64,000 nucleotides of DNA from Blattamonas nauphoetae (taxonomy: Eukaryota; Preaxostyla; Oxymonadida). Made by a program: the position numbers and the translations under genes. The stretch lies in the NCBI GenBank assembly GCA_033064195.1, contig JARBJD010000003.1:186001-250000 (forward strand). Direction: 5' to 3'. Positions 34,862 through 46,600 of this stretch are shown in pieces (positions within the stretch are counted from its first letter, which is position 1; the number at the start of each line of letters is the position of its first letter). The notes beneath the pieces are model-generated. The model was not told the DNA's origin, made no database searches, and was given only the letters and a program-made list of their open reading frames with translations.

Positions 34862-35349
34862 GGTTCCTCTCTCTGAATTTCATTTAAAAAACAACTCGCA
34901 CTTTCTTTCCTTCATCCCCTTTCTGTTGAATTTTGTGAGAAGTTGATGATCTACCAACTTCTACTCTCCACTTTCTCGCAATTTATCTCCTGCCGTTCGT
35001 GCGCATTGTGTATTGCCATTTCTCTCTCTTTTGTTTCTCCTGTTCTGTCCTTCGACAAATTGAACAATGAACACTTCCGAAGGTGAAGGTATCCAGTCTC
35101 GGTGAAGACGGTGAAGAAGAGCAGCAAAAGACAGCGGAACGTGATTGGCGGTGAGGAGATGCTGAGAGGTTGTCTGTCAATAGACTCTGGTTTGCTGTTG
35201 CTGTGTTCAGAGAATTTAAGGTTCTCAGAAACGCAGAGGCAACTCCGAACACGCGTGTCATAAAAGGGTCTATTTCACAAGGAATATTGAAGAATATCAG
35301 CAAAATCAAGTCAAACAGTCAAACGTGAAATGTTCATGAAATAAATACG
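34862..35349. other. Spacer with a possible small spliced gene (35067-35328, +)
   Basis: 488 bases between two larger genes. On the plus strand an open stretch encodes GEDGEEEQQKTAERDWR. If an intron at about 35150-35182 is removed it continues as LWFAVAVFREFKVLRNAEAT to a TGA at 35326-35328. An ATG at 35067 is in another frame, and no in-frame start could be joined convincingly. The rest (34,862-35,060) is pyrimidine-rich and looks like 3' UTR. A small gene is possible but unproven. Confidence 0.25.
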
Positions 35350-38300
35350 CTAAAGCATAGAAAATAAGAGAGATTCTAAAGCAAGAGAGGTGTTGAGTGG
35401 TGATGTTTTCTGCAGGTCGTCAATTTGCCCTTGGATGCAGAGGGAGGGATAATGGAGTTGAAGATCAGCTGGGACAGTGAGTTGGTACGGACTTGGATAA
35501 ACATAATCAATCAGATCGTCTTGGGAAGTGTGAGACCACAGAGTCTGCTGCTGTCCCAAAGAGGATGCAAGTTCCTTTTCTTTTCTCTCAATGAATTCCT
35601 CTGCTGTTTCTGGTTTTTCGAATCGAAATCGTTTTGTGTGGAGTTCTAGAGACACTGGAAGTTCAGATCTTGGAGTCTGTTTGACTGGCATGATTGGTGG
35701 CAGGGTGAGACGTGTGATGACGTCGATCGTTTTGTTCAGACGATGCTCGCAGTGGGCCAATTTGAGGGCAACGGGATTCCGTCTCTTGAAAGCAGTCTCA
35801 TCAATTTCGCAGATTTCCTGAATTGTGTCTGAAAGGAGTTGGAATGGATCGTTTTCTTTTGGGGAAACAACCAAACTGTCGAGAAGATCGTGGCACAGGT
35901 GGGTTCTGACATACTCGCACGAGGTTTCATGGAACTCAGTTGAGGAAGGTGTTTGGCTTTCCCACAAAATTACGTCAGAGAGAGCATCCAGCTTGTTCGT
36001 CATGAGAGAAAACACAATCTCGCAGAGGATGTCTGATGGGAATGTTTGTAGAATATGACCGAGTGCTGCTTTGAGTGACAGCGAGCCCAGACTTGTGATA
36101 TGCCATTTGATGTGGGAATGGAGATGTTGATACAGCTCGTAGTCCAGTTCTGAGTTTGATGGGATGGGTGGGTAAGGAGTGGAGTGAGATCGGAAGGTTT
36201 GATCGCCGACGGTGTGTTGAATCGACGTGTCGCCTGGGTGGAAGAGCATCTGGATGTACGACGAGAGCGGCATCGTCGAGAGAAGGACGAGTGTCGGGAA
36301 AACGTCAGAAAGGGATTCATCAGCTAAAGTGGACTGAAGAGTGAGACGAGAAAACATCTCACAGATCGCTTCTTCGTTTGTGTTTGCCCAGGAATCAAAG
36401 AAAGCAGAAAACGATGCCCTCGCTCTGGTTGAGAGTACATTCAGAGAGAATGCAGATGATGAGAAGTGGTGAGTGAGATGAACTGTCGCGAATGAAGTCC
36501 GGAGAGACTTGAAGAGACTTCGTTGGGTGTGATAAATGAACCCACTCCAGAATGTATCGAGGAGTGAGAGGGCGAGATTAGTGTTGCCGAAAGTGCGGAG
36601 AGGAGCAAGGAGACAACGTGTGCGTGTGAAAATGAAGGAGCAGAAGTTGCTGAGGGGAACACAGAGATCCGAGAGGGCTGAACCTGATGAAACAGAGACA
36701 GACACGACAGGATCGCCACTGTGTGTGGCAGCAACGACGAGTGATGAATTCGACTGATGAGAAAACGTTGTGTCAGCGAACATGCTTTTGAGGAGCTTGG
36801 AGAGAGGCTTTGCAAGCCAATCCGAAGACGGGGCAGTCTCAGTCTGAACAGAGTACGCACGAAAGGATGTCTGGAAGAGGGTGTTCAGATTGTAGACAAG
36901 TGCTGAGAGAGCGAGAGTCAGCGACGGATCTTTCGTCTTTTCTCCGATGAAAACGAGAAATGGCTGTGAATGGGAGGGAGAAAAAGATTGGAAGGCAGCG
37001 GATGAGGATATGTACGATTGAATAGAGTCGTTCACGAACATCAGAGATTGTGCGATGTGAGAGGAGTTTGACTCCATCAGTGTTTTCCATGTTGTCTGAT
37101 CAAACGTCATGTTCTGGTTTTGGTGGATGTTGATGAATCGGACAACCGGATGGACAAGCTGCACGATGCTTTCTGGAGGAAGCGGCAGAAATATGAGATG
37201 GGTGGACATCCTTGTTGCGCTTTTCACGTTTTGCGTGACCGTGAGAGTGGCCTTGTGTGTGTTCGACAAATTAATCGTTGCATTCTGGTCAGACTGTGTT
37301 GGAGGAAGAAAGGTCTTCAGAAAGGGGCCGTCTTTTGTCGAAAGGAGAGACTGATCAAGTCGAACAACAACATGACAGAGGGACAACTTTGTGAGAACTG
37401 TCGGCTTTGCGCCTGTCATCTTCAGATTGGCGAGTTCGTGAGAGATACAACGCCAGAAAGTGAGCGGTTCCGGCTTCGGAGGTTTTGGCGGACGCGGAGG
37501 AACATTCTTTGCGACGATAGGCTCCGTGATGAAGACAGAGGCCTTTGGTTTGGCGATGATCGAGAGTGTCTTCTCTAGTTGATGAGGTGGTGATGTCGAG
37601 GATGGTATTGGACTTGACACATTTTCACTGGCGGGAGATTTGTGCGTACTTTCTTCTTTTTGGAGCGGAGTGTCCGTATCCTTCGGAGATGGTTCCTGAG
37701 CAGTGATTGGATAAGACGGTGAGACAACTGGAGAAAGTGGGGTGAATATTTGAGGCGGCAACGGAAGGGGAGGAGGGTACGCTTCAGGAGATGTTGAGTG
37801 AGGTGGTGACGGAGGCGGTTTTGGCGGAAAAACGGATGGCACCGGTGTCAGATTGGGGACGCTCTGAAGTTGTGAGGATGTGGTGAGTGACGGTGTCAGA
37901 ACTGGTTGGATCGGAGGGAAGGTCTGTGATGGTTCAACTGGCTGGACAGGGGGTACTGGGATTGGTGGCGAGGGAGGGGGAGATTTCCTTCCGAATACAC
38001 TTATCAGCTTCACTTGTGATGTGGGTTCTGTGTGTGTGGAAGGTTCCGATGGTTTTCGATCTGCAGCAGGCGTCTTCGGTCCGAACACGCTTTCCATCCC
38101 CTGCGGCGTGATTCCCATACCGAAGACAGTTTCTGACGTGTTGGTGTGGAAATCATTCGCTTTTGGTTGTGTGAACGGTTGCTGGGTGAATCCTGTTGGA
38201 TTGATGGCGTCTGTTCGGGTGAATGGATTGTTGGGGGGAGGAAGATTAGTTTCCAACTGGTCGTCGAGATCAGAGACGGGGAAGAGGTGATTGATGACTT

Positions 38301-39474
38301 CTGTGCTTGGAATGAAGTCGTCGATGCGACGGTCTGTTTGTGGGGTTTGCATCTCATCCGCTAAGTCCGGAAGAAACGAAGACGGAAGCTTCTGCGAAAA
38401 GAGAGATGAGACATTGGAGAGTTGTGATGGTGTGAGGAGAGGGACAGATGAGCGTGAGGGGAGTTTTTGATGTGGAGCGCCACGGATGTACTGTTCATTC
38501 TTGATAGAACCTTTTTTCTGAACGATGAAAGAGTTTTTGATGTTTAATGGGGGGATATCCGTGTCAGAGCGAACAATGTGTGAAGGGTCGAGGAGGAGGA
38601 GTGGCTGGAGTTCCTCGTCGGTTGGTTCCTGATTTTGTTGACGATACTGGAGATATGCTTTTGATCTGAGCGATGGAAGAAGACGTGCAAGGAGACAACT
38701 TGTAAGATAATTGCAATTAGACCCAATGAGGATCAGAATCATCAGAAAATTTGATTCTTGATATAATGTGAGAAATGTGACTGCTAAAGCAATTTCGGGA
38801 CGATTCATCAATTCAGAAGGAATATCTTTGAGGTACAAATTGTTGAACGATTCTAATGTGAGGAGGATGTGATAGGCACGGAATTCAGCTTCACTGTCAA
38901 AGATCTGTCCGGTGAGTTTCCGCATATCTGAATAATATGTAAAAAGCGAGGTTAAGCATTGAGATAGTTGCTCAGTGTTCTGTTTGTAATCAAATGAAGC
39001 CTCTTCACAACATTCGTGAAAAGAGAGAATGATGAATCTTGCATTCTGTTCATGAAAAGTAATTGCTGCTTCGCTTTGGATTCCTTGACAATTATAATCT
39101 GATCGTATCGATCGCATACGATCGCGCACAAAGCTGTATATTGTTGCGAAGCTAACGTCTGTTCGATCAACAAGTTGAGATAGAATATAGTCTGTGGTTA
39201 ATACGAGAACCGGTTCTGGTCGAACATTTTCGACTTTAATCTCTTTATCTGCCGCTGAACGTTCATATTTCTTCACAAACTTCGTCTTGTCTGGCACTAA
39301 AGTCCTAGAATTAGGGTCGAGGCTTTGTTCAAGGATGTCGACGTCATGAGTCTCAATTCTGTATTCTCTTTGGGATGGGGGACACATTTCTTGGCAGGTC
39401 CCCTGTAAAAAGTTGCTACGACTCTGAGGACTAGGTGAAACATCATGGACGATCTTAGGGAAGAAAGACATCAA
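35350..39474 (-). CDS. SAC3: SAC3/GANP-family protein (TREX-2 scaffold)
   Basis: A single open frame of 1,374 codons starting at 39472-39474. Residues ~20-330 form the SAC3/GANP domain: GTCQEMCPPSQREYRIE is the conserved CxxMCP signature, followed by DKTKFVKKYERSAADKEI and VRPEPVLVLTTDYILSQL, then DFRxxY-type helices. This domain scaffolds TREX-2, which links transcription to mRNA export at the nuclear pore. A long Pro/Ser-rich low-complexity middle (about residues 400-650) separates it from a C-terminal half that is helical and Ser/Leu-rich with no domain I can name; it may correspond to the extended C-terminus of GANP. TAG/TAA-bounded, no intron required. Confidence 0.86.
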   Translation of the reverse strand: MMSFFPKIVHDVSPSPQSRSNFLQGTCQEMCPPSQREYRIETHDVDILEQSLDPNSRTLVPDKTKFVKKYERSAADKEIKVENVRPEPVLVLTTDYILSQLVDRTDVSFATIYSFVRDRMRSIRSDYNCQGIQSEAAITFHEQNARFIILSFHECCEEASFDYKQNTEQLSQCLTSLFTYYSDMRKLTGQIFDSEAEFRAYHILLTLESFNNLYLKDIPSELMNRPEIALAVTFLTLYQESNFLMILILIGSNCNYLTSCLLARLLPSLRSKAYLQYRQQNQEPTDEELQPLLLLDPSHIVRSDTDIPPLNIKNSFIVQKKGSIKNEQYIRGAPHQKLPSRSSVPLLTPSQLSNVSSLFSQKLPSSFLPDLADEMQTPQTDRRIDDFIPSTEVINHLFPVSDLDDQLETNLPPPNNPFTRTDAINPTGFTQQPFTQPKANDFHTNTSETVFGMGITPQGMESVFGPKTPAADRKPSEPSTHTEPTSQVKLISVFGRKSPPPSPPIPVPPVQPVEPSQTFPPIQPVLTPSLTTSSQLQSVPNLTPVPSVFPPKPPPSPPHSTSPEAYPPPLPLPPQIFTPLSPVVSPSYPITAQEPSPKDTDTPLQKEESTHKSPASENVSSPIPSSTSPPHQLEKTLSIIAKPKASVFITEPIVAKNVPPRPPKPPKPEPLTFWRCISHELANLKMTGAKPTVLTKLSLCHVVVRLDQSLLSTKDGPFLKTFLPPTQSDQNATINLSNTHKATLTVTQNVKSATRMSTHLIFLPLPPESIVQLVHPVVRFINIHQNQNMTFDQTTWKTLMESNSSHIAQSLMFVNDSIQSYISSSAAFQSFSPSHSQPFLVFIGEKTKDPSLTLALSALVYNLNTLFQTSFRAYSVQTETAPSSDWLAKPLSKLLKSMFADTTFSHQSNSSLVVAATHSGDPVVSVSVSSGSALSDLCVPLSNFCSFIFTRTRCLLAPLRTFGNTNLALSLLDTFWSGFIYHTQRSLFKSLRTSFATVHLTHHFSSSAFSLNVLSTRARASFSAFFDSWANTNEEAICEMFSRLTLQSTLADESLSDVFPTLVLLSTMPLSSYIQMLFHPGDTSIQHTVGDQTFRSHSTPYPPIPSNSELDYELYQHLHSHIKWHITSLGSLSLKAALGHILQTFPSDILCEIVFSLMTNKLDALSDVILWESQTPSSTEFHETSCEYVRTHLCHDLLDSLVVSPKENDPFQLLSDTIQEICEIDETAFKRRNPVALKLAHCEHRLNKTIDVITRLTLPPIMPVKQTPRSELPVSLELHTKRFRFEKPETAEEFIERKEKELASSLGQQQTLWSHTSQDDLIDYVYPSPYQLTVPADLQLHYPSLCIQGQIDDLQKTSPLNTSLALESLLFSML

Positions 39475-39613
39475 CGATCAAAGTGCAAGAAAATTATCAA
39501 GACAAGACTCCAAGGGAAAAAGAAATCTCTCAAAACTTATAGACCTGCCACTCTATTTCTAAGAAAAGATTGTATTCATGAAAATGAAAAAACTCGAAAT
39601 GAGGAAAAAACAG

Positions 39614-40529
39614 CTAGGCGGCAACCTCTGATTCTCCCTGAGCAAGACCTTTCTCAAATAGTTCTCTCCCAGTGAGTTTCCCGCCCGTCCTTGTCTTCAG
39701 TTCTAGTTGTTTTTGTTTCTCATAAGCATCAAGTTCTTTCTCAAATTGAAGTTTCCATTCCTGAGAAGGGGGGATGAGGAAAATGATATGGATACAGTAA
39801 ATCTCTCCATCGTGAATGGTGTTCCATGTTTTCGTCGTTCGTCAGCTTCTTTCATCAATCGCTCATCTTCTTCTTGCTGTCTTCGTTCCTCGTCCTCGCT
39901 ATCATACTCCATTTCTTCTTCTTCCTCATCACCATCCTCTTGATCGTTCTACACAATATAAATCAGAATATGAGTAGCAAACAGAAGCGGTATGAAGTTG
40001 TGTGATCCGAATCTGATGTTCCTCCAGTAATTCTTTCACTCGATCGACAAGAGTAAAGATCGCTTGGCTTCCAAGAAGATCATTGCACTAAACGGTTAAC
40101 AAAAAGAATTATTGGCAGACAAATTGTTTGACTTCAGTCATGATAGTCTCGGACTTGCTTTCGTACACTCCTTTCATATTGGAAACCTGTGTTGATGGAG
40201 AGATGAAGTTCACAGCAAATATCAGACCTCCAAATGTGGAATCTCGTCAGAAGGATATCCAGGGGGGAAACCAAACTTTAGTGTGCAAGAAATAGCTACA
40301 TGAATCCAAAGAGAGAGTAAAGAATCACAACATGAAATCTGAATGATGAAAGGGTAAAACGTTCTTGCTTTTCGTTTTCTGTTTCGATAAACAAAGAAAA
40401 ACGGAAGGGATCAGCATTTATTTCTATATATCAGTATAACATTGGCAAATAGACGAAACCTGTGAGTTCTTCAGTGAAAATTGATTTGAGTGCTTCAATC
40501 TCCATTTCCTGCTCCTCTAGATTAGTCAT
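39614..40529 (-). CDS. RWDD1: RWDD1 / Gir2-like RWD-domain protein (DFRP2)
   Basis: Starts at 40527-40529 with MTNLEEQEMEIEALKSIF, the classic RWD-domain opening (E..EALxSI). Later exons give GFPPGYPSDEIPHLEV (the conserved YPxxxP of RWD) and LLGSQAIFTLVDRVKELLEE. An acidic Glu/Asp exon precedes ERRKHGTPFTMERF, and after a short intron (about 39762-39800) the C-terminus reads LEWKLQFEKELDAYEKQK ... GKLTGRELFEKG, matching the RWDD1 C-terminal box. TAG at 39614-39616. RWDD1/Gir2 binds the GTPase DRG2 (Rbg2) and affects translation control. Several introns of about 35-70 nt; middle exon borders (39,950-40,440) are approximate. Confidence 0.82.
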
Positions 40530-40629
40530 ATTGTCTGTAGGGTTTGTAAATGAGAATCTCTAGAAAGGAAGACTAAATAAAATCAGGAAAAAACAAATTA
40601 GAGCGAGACTGAATGAAGAATATTTTGTG
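40530..40629. promoter_or_regulatory. 100-bp divergent spacer, RWDD1 / AIR9-RhoGEF gene
   Basis: The start codons of two divergent genes are 100 bases apart. The spacer is A-rich on the plus strand. No named element was recognised. Evidence is positional. Confidence 0.3.
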
Positions 40630-43600
40630 ATGGTTCGTTCTTTTCAAACACAAACTATGCAAAGCCCGGCTAAAACTCCAAAGACAAAGACACCACTACG
40701 TCGCCGTGGCCTATTAACTCCATCTAAACCATTTATTGGTGAAGAGAAGGCATCTATAGCCTGGAAATCTCGACTGACGTCTCTCTCACAAAACCGGTCA
40801 TTAATTTCAACTATATCTGAAAGTGCACAAGAATCAAAACTTTCTCAAGTTCGTGTATGTCATTTTTACAATTTTTATGAGTGTGTCCACGTTTTTAGGC
40901 CATTGACGGACGAATTGAACTAAACAATTGCAGCCTCAAGACACTCAGCGGACTTGACGAAAACCAACTCATTGAATATCTTTATCTTCGCTGCAATTAC
41001 CTATCTTTCATTCCATTCTCTCTCCAACTCGACTCTCTCCGAATTCTCGATGTGTCATCGAATCAAATTACATCTCTCACATTTCTGTCGAGACTACCAT
41101 CTCTAAAGGTGTGATTTTATCTCATCCTTATTTTCTGTAGCAACTTTACTGCAATTTTAATAACATTAATAAACTTCCAGCGCTAGAAGCTCCACACCCG
41201 TCACTAGAAGTTTGTTTTCAATTATTCTCACTTATCTCAGTTTCTCTCGCTTTCACATAATGTTATCGAGTCATTTCGTGGTCTCCATTGCTATCCTCAA
41301 CTTCGAACTTTAATCATTTCCCACAACAACATCGATACATTCGATTCTCTTGTTGAACAACATGAAACATCTCTCAAAGCTATCCGCATTGATAACAATC
41401 CCATCTGTGACTCAGACCATTGCAATGACTTCACTCGAACAGTCCTTCTTGTGTGTTTCCCGCATCTCAGTCGAATAGATGGAACAACTGTCACTGATGA
41501 AGATCGACAGTCTGCCGCGAAATATCCTCACAAGCTCGCCACGTGCGTCCGACTTGGGATGCCAATCAATGGTAAGGTTGCTCAGAGCGAAGATCCAGAG
41601 TCATTCAACACGATTTGCGATATCTATCTGAAAGAACTCCAAATCTCCTCCGTCGAAGAAAAAGGGTTCAAGCTCACAGAGATCGAAATGATCGGGCAAC
41701 GCATTGAAGGTGAGACGTTGGAAGGATCCTGTGTCATCGGGTTCGATGACGGTTCATACGAACATCAAACTGAAGATGGTGCGCCTGGAGACGATGTCAG
41801 AATGAGCAGTGAATCATTCGACATTCGAGCAGCGGCAGCCAGCGCCCTCTCAAAACAGTGCAGTCTGAAGTATCGGTGGCTGAGGGAACAAAACGACGGG
41901 ACATTCGCACCCATCGAGGGCGAGGAGAACCAGGAGTATCTCCTCACCAAGGACGACGTTGGCCGCTGTGTCCGCTTTGAAGTGATGGCCGCGTTCGAAG
42001 AACACGCCGTGATTGTATTCGCACTCTCCAACAACATTCTCGCTGCGAACCCGAAGTGTCTGTCCATCGCCATCGAAGGAGACTGTGTGGAAGACTCCAC
42101 TGTCAAAGTTGTCCCGACTTGTGTTGGTGTCGACGCTTCGAGGGGAAGCTTCAAGTTCGAAAGAGTCCTCGCCGACATCAGCAAGTACCCTCCCGTCATC
42201 ACCGAGCCTGAACAGGTCGAATTCATCCGTGAATCGAACTCAGACGAGCTGCGGCTGACGACAGACGATGTCGGGTGCTTCATCCGCATCACCCACGTCC
42301 CGGCCAACGTCGTCAACATGAAGGGCGAGCCGTTCACGTTCCTCTCAGCACTCGTTATCCCTGTCCTTCCTCGTGTCTCCAACGTGCGTATCCAGGGCGA
42401 TCTCGTTGAGGGCGCGTTCTTGGAAGGGGCAGGCGATTACGGCGGAGGCGAGGAAGGGACAAGCGAGTACAGCTGGGCCACTCGAAAGCCAGGCGAAGAC
42501 GAGTGGATCGACGTCGAAGAAGAGAAGAGGGCGATCGAACTTGCTGAACTGGAGAAGAGGAGAGAACTCGAGAACAAGTCTCGTTCTTCTGTCAAAAGCA
42601 CAGATCCGTTGCTCACTCCTCAAACCACCGCGCGCGATGACGATGCCATGACGGGGAAGACGATCATGCAGACAATTTCGACAATGTTTGTTCCATCTGC
42701 CATCCACTGCAATCGTGAGGTTCGCTTTGGATACACTCCCATCTCGCAGTTTGGCGTGCGAGGCCAAACTGTCTACGGATACAGCGACGGTGTGATCAAG
42801 GCTGGCCCTCCATCTGTCGCTGAGATCGAACTCATTGGAAACCACATCGAAGGCGAAAAGGTGTACGCACATTGGAAGTACAGCGGTGGGATGGAAGGTG
42901 AGTCGGAGGTTGTGTGGGTCAGACTGCACGAAGATCCAGCTGTTGTCTGTGCCCCTCCAAAACCGACGAGAAGTCCGTCTCCGCAATTGCCTGGATCGAA
43001 CACTGTTCCCCTTCTCTCACCGAAAGATGACGGGAAACACGGAGCAGGCCAGACGGGATCACAGGCTTCAACAGCCTCGTCAAAGAGTACAAAGAAATCC
43101 ACATCGACACAACCAAAAACTGCGGGAAAATCCCAAGCTGCCCCGCGAGTCTCAACAGGAAAGTCTGTCGTGCAGTTTGCTCCCATCAATCCAAAGGCGA
43201 AGGGGTCAGGCCAGTCACAATCAAAGGTCTTCCGAGGCACACGACCAACACAATCAATTGTGAGCCACATGCGAAACAACATCTACCAACCGAAAGATGA
43301 AGAGAAGAAGACGAAAAAGTTGGAGGACATCGAATTCACAATTGTGGGGCGAGGAAAAGAGTATGTTTGTGTCAAAGAAGACATTGGAAAGGTGCTCGCC
43401 GTGAAAGTCCGAGCAGTGCGTGCAGACGGAGTGAGATGCCCAACCGAGACGATGCAGGCATCAAAGGAGAAGGTGAAGCCGACCGTCCCCAAGTTCACAT
43501 CAATCAAAGTCGTCGGAACGAGACAAGAGGGCGAGGATCTTACAGTGGAGACAACGTACGTGGGAGGGAACGAAGGACGGAGTGAATTCTCGTGGTTTGT

Positions 43601-46600
43601 TGAGGAGAAGGATCAGGAGAAGATTGAGAAGATGAAGAAACAATCGCAGAAGGCGAAGCGTTCCGCGCAGACATCACCTCAAAGGCAACCAGGTCAAATG
43701 CCTCACTCATTCACAGCTTCGGGAATGTCTTCAATGGGGCGATTTGGCTCGGGGATGCAGATGCGGACTGGAAGCTACGCTCAGCCCATCCCTTCTGGGC
43801 CGGGTGTCCAACGAGGCCGATCTCCGATCCAAACTCACCAGACTGTTCTCTCGCCTCAAGGAACCCCAAAAGTCTCACCAACCGTCTCACCACGCGGATC
43901 GTCACCAATTCAGTCGTCCGGAAGAATTCAATCTCCCACCCACGACAAAGAAGCTGCTGATCCAGCCGAAGAGAAAGATGGAACTGAAACCGAACAGGAA
44001 ACATCGAGCTGGGCTCCGCTTGAACTGTGCGAGAACAAACTGTTCTCACCAACTCTCATTTGTGTCGGAAAGAGAGTTAAAGTGGTTGGTGTTCCCATCC
44101 GCGAGGACAATGTGAGAGGGGAACCGATCGAGTTCATTCTCGATGATCTAATCATCCCTGCCCTTCCGAAAGCTTACCAACTCACTCTCAAATTGAACGA
44201 AAAAGAAGACGAGCCTCAGCCAGAGAAGAAATCACGTCAATCAGATGAGTCTCTGCGACTAAAAAGAAATGCCTTCGTCCTCCCAACCTCTCTCTGCCAG
44301 TCTCTCCTTCCTGACACTGCACCATCCCCACAACCGACTCCATTTACAACACAAAAGCCGCCCCAAGCAGATAACGATCCCGTCGACTCAGATGGCCACG
44401 TCGACACAAATGAAGTGCGCCGAGAGGGTGAAATTCGTGTCGGGGACTCTCTTAAAGTCGTCTATCGCTACTTCGGAGGCGTTGAAGGATCAACTCTCAT
44501 GAGATGGAAGAGAAGCACTGGTGGGGTGAGCTCCTCACTCGAACCAGTATCAGACGGATCGGAATCGCCATCCAAACCAGAAAAACGAAAGACAGAATCG
44601 ACAATTGTGGGATTTGGGATGGAATACAAAGTTCAGGAAGAGGACATCTGCTGCAGTCTCTCCTCTGTCGTGATCGCCGAACGAAACGACGGGGTGAAAG
44701 CAGAAATCGCATGTGAAGAACCTTGGAGAGAGAAAGTTCACTTTGATGGAATCATTCCGACAGATCTAAGAGTCGTTCTGGTCGACCCACAAGAAGAGGC
44801 AACTCATGTCGAAGGACAGTCAGGTATTATCGAGAGCAAGAAGGAAGAAGAAAAATCCATCACTGACGATCACGAGAAGAAAGATGATGAAGCGGAAGAA
44901 GCTCCACAAAATACCGCTGACGATCGCTCAGATTCGGCGTCTGTTCATTCAAAAGCCAGCGAATCAACAGCATCAACTGACGGAGATGGTTCTCCAACTG
45001 ACGGGTTATCCCCCAAGGAAGAACTGGAAGACGAAACAAAAGACGAAACTCGCACTCAAAACCAAGAAGAAGCGACGAAGGATGAATCAGCTACAACTGA
45101 AGTACCCGAAGACAACACAGACGCAATCCATGAATCGTCGAACGAAGGATCCAAATCTCTTCACGTGAAATCGGGTGACGTCCTTCGAGTGGAGTACTCT
45201 CACGACGCCGATCGGTTCAGATCCAATCCTGCTCTGGTGCGTATTCTCACCAGATATGCCGACTCCCTCAAACCGACATTTAAAGAGGAATCAGACGTTG
45301 TTGAAGAAGCTGAAGCCGAATCGGATCCAATTGCAGAAGTGAAAGTGGAGGAAGTGGGCATTCAGAAAGAAGATGAAGACAACCAGAAAGATGAAACAGG
45401 ATCGAAAACACAAAGTGAATCCCCTCCCGAAGCACTTGAAACGGCCTCGATTCATTCAACCGCAGAAACAGCCTCTGCCCAACAGCCATCGGAAGAAGAG
45501 AAGGAAGCCGCTGAGGAACCTCCCAAAGACAGTTCATCAGTCCACAGTCACCCAAAAGACCAGACCGAAGACATCGATTTGTTTGTTCGGATTGATTGGA
45601 TCGGGGTCGATTCAACAGACAATGAGCATCTCCTGGCCACCAATGCACGCACTCTAGTGGTCACAAACGAGATGGAAGGAATGCAGATTCTTTGCCGCGT
45701 TGTTGGGCTTACTGTATCCTTCGGCCTCTCCGAGACAGCACAAAACGTGTCAGAAGAAGAAAGGATTGATGATGCTTTCGTTCTTGAAAATCCGAAAGCC
45801 ATTTGGGAATCGGCATTGACAGAACCTGCTGAATATGTCATGTCGGAGGAAGAACGCAGGAGGAAGGAGGAGGAACAGCTCAGACAGGAAGAAGAGGAGA
45901 GACGAAGGAAGGAGGAGGAGGAAGAGAAAGCTCGACAGGAAGAAGCCAACCGCCTCAGACTTGAGGAAGAGGAGCGACTGAGAAAAGAAGAGGAGGAAAA
46001 AGAACGAGAACGGATTCTGAAAGAAGAAGAGGAAAAACGAAGAGAAGAGGAAGAACGACTAAGAGAAGCAGAAAGAATCGCAAAAGAGCAAGCCGAGGAA
46101 GAAGAAAAGAAGAGGAAAGAAGAGGAAGAACGAATTGCCAAGGAAAAAGCTGAAGAAGAAGATCGATTGAAGCAGGAGGAAGGCACTGAGATTCCAAAAG
46201 AAGAAAGTCTCGAGCCAGCCAAAGATGAAGAGCAAGTCGAAGAACCCGCCCAAGAACAGGCCCAAGACAAAGTCGAGGAAACAGATGTACAGCCCGTTTC
46301 GAACGAGTCTCTCGCTCAACCGTCGACGGACACGGAACCGGCAGCAGACAACAAGCGCCAGCATGTGTTGAATGAGATTCTGTCGACCGAACGCACATAC
46401 GTCTCACAGCTGGATGTCTTCGTCCGCATCTTCTTCGACGAATGCAAAGCAAAGAAAGAGCAACTGGGACTGACTGATGCGGACATCAAAGCCATCTTCA
46501 GCCAGATTGTGGCCATCCTCAAAACCAACCAGGAGCTCCTGAAGCAGCTCGAAGATTCAATCGAGGAGCATCACGGCGAAGGAGTAGGGACAGTCATCGA

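Noticed and set aside
41297-41494. Minus-strand frame opposite the LRR exons
   Set aside because: Plus-strand LRR pattern LxxLxxxxN is unambiguous here.
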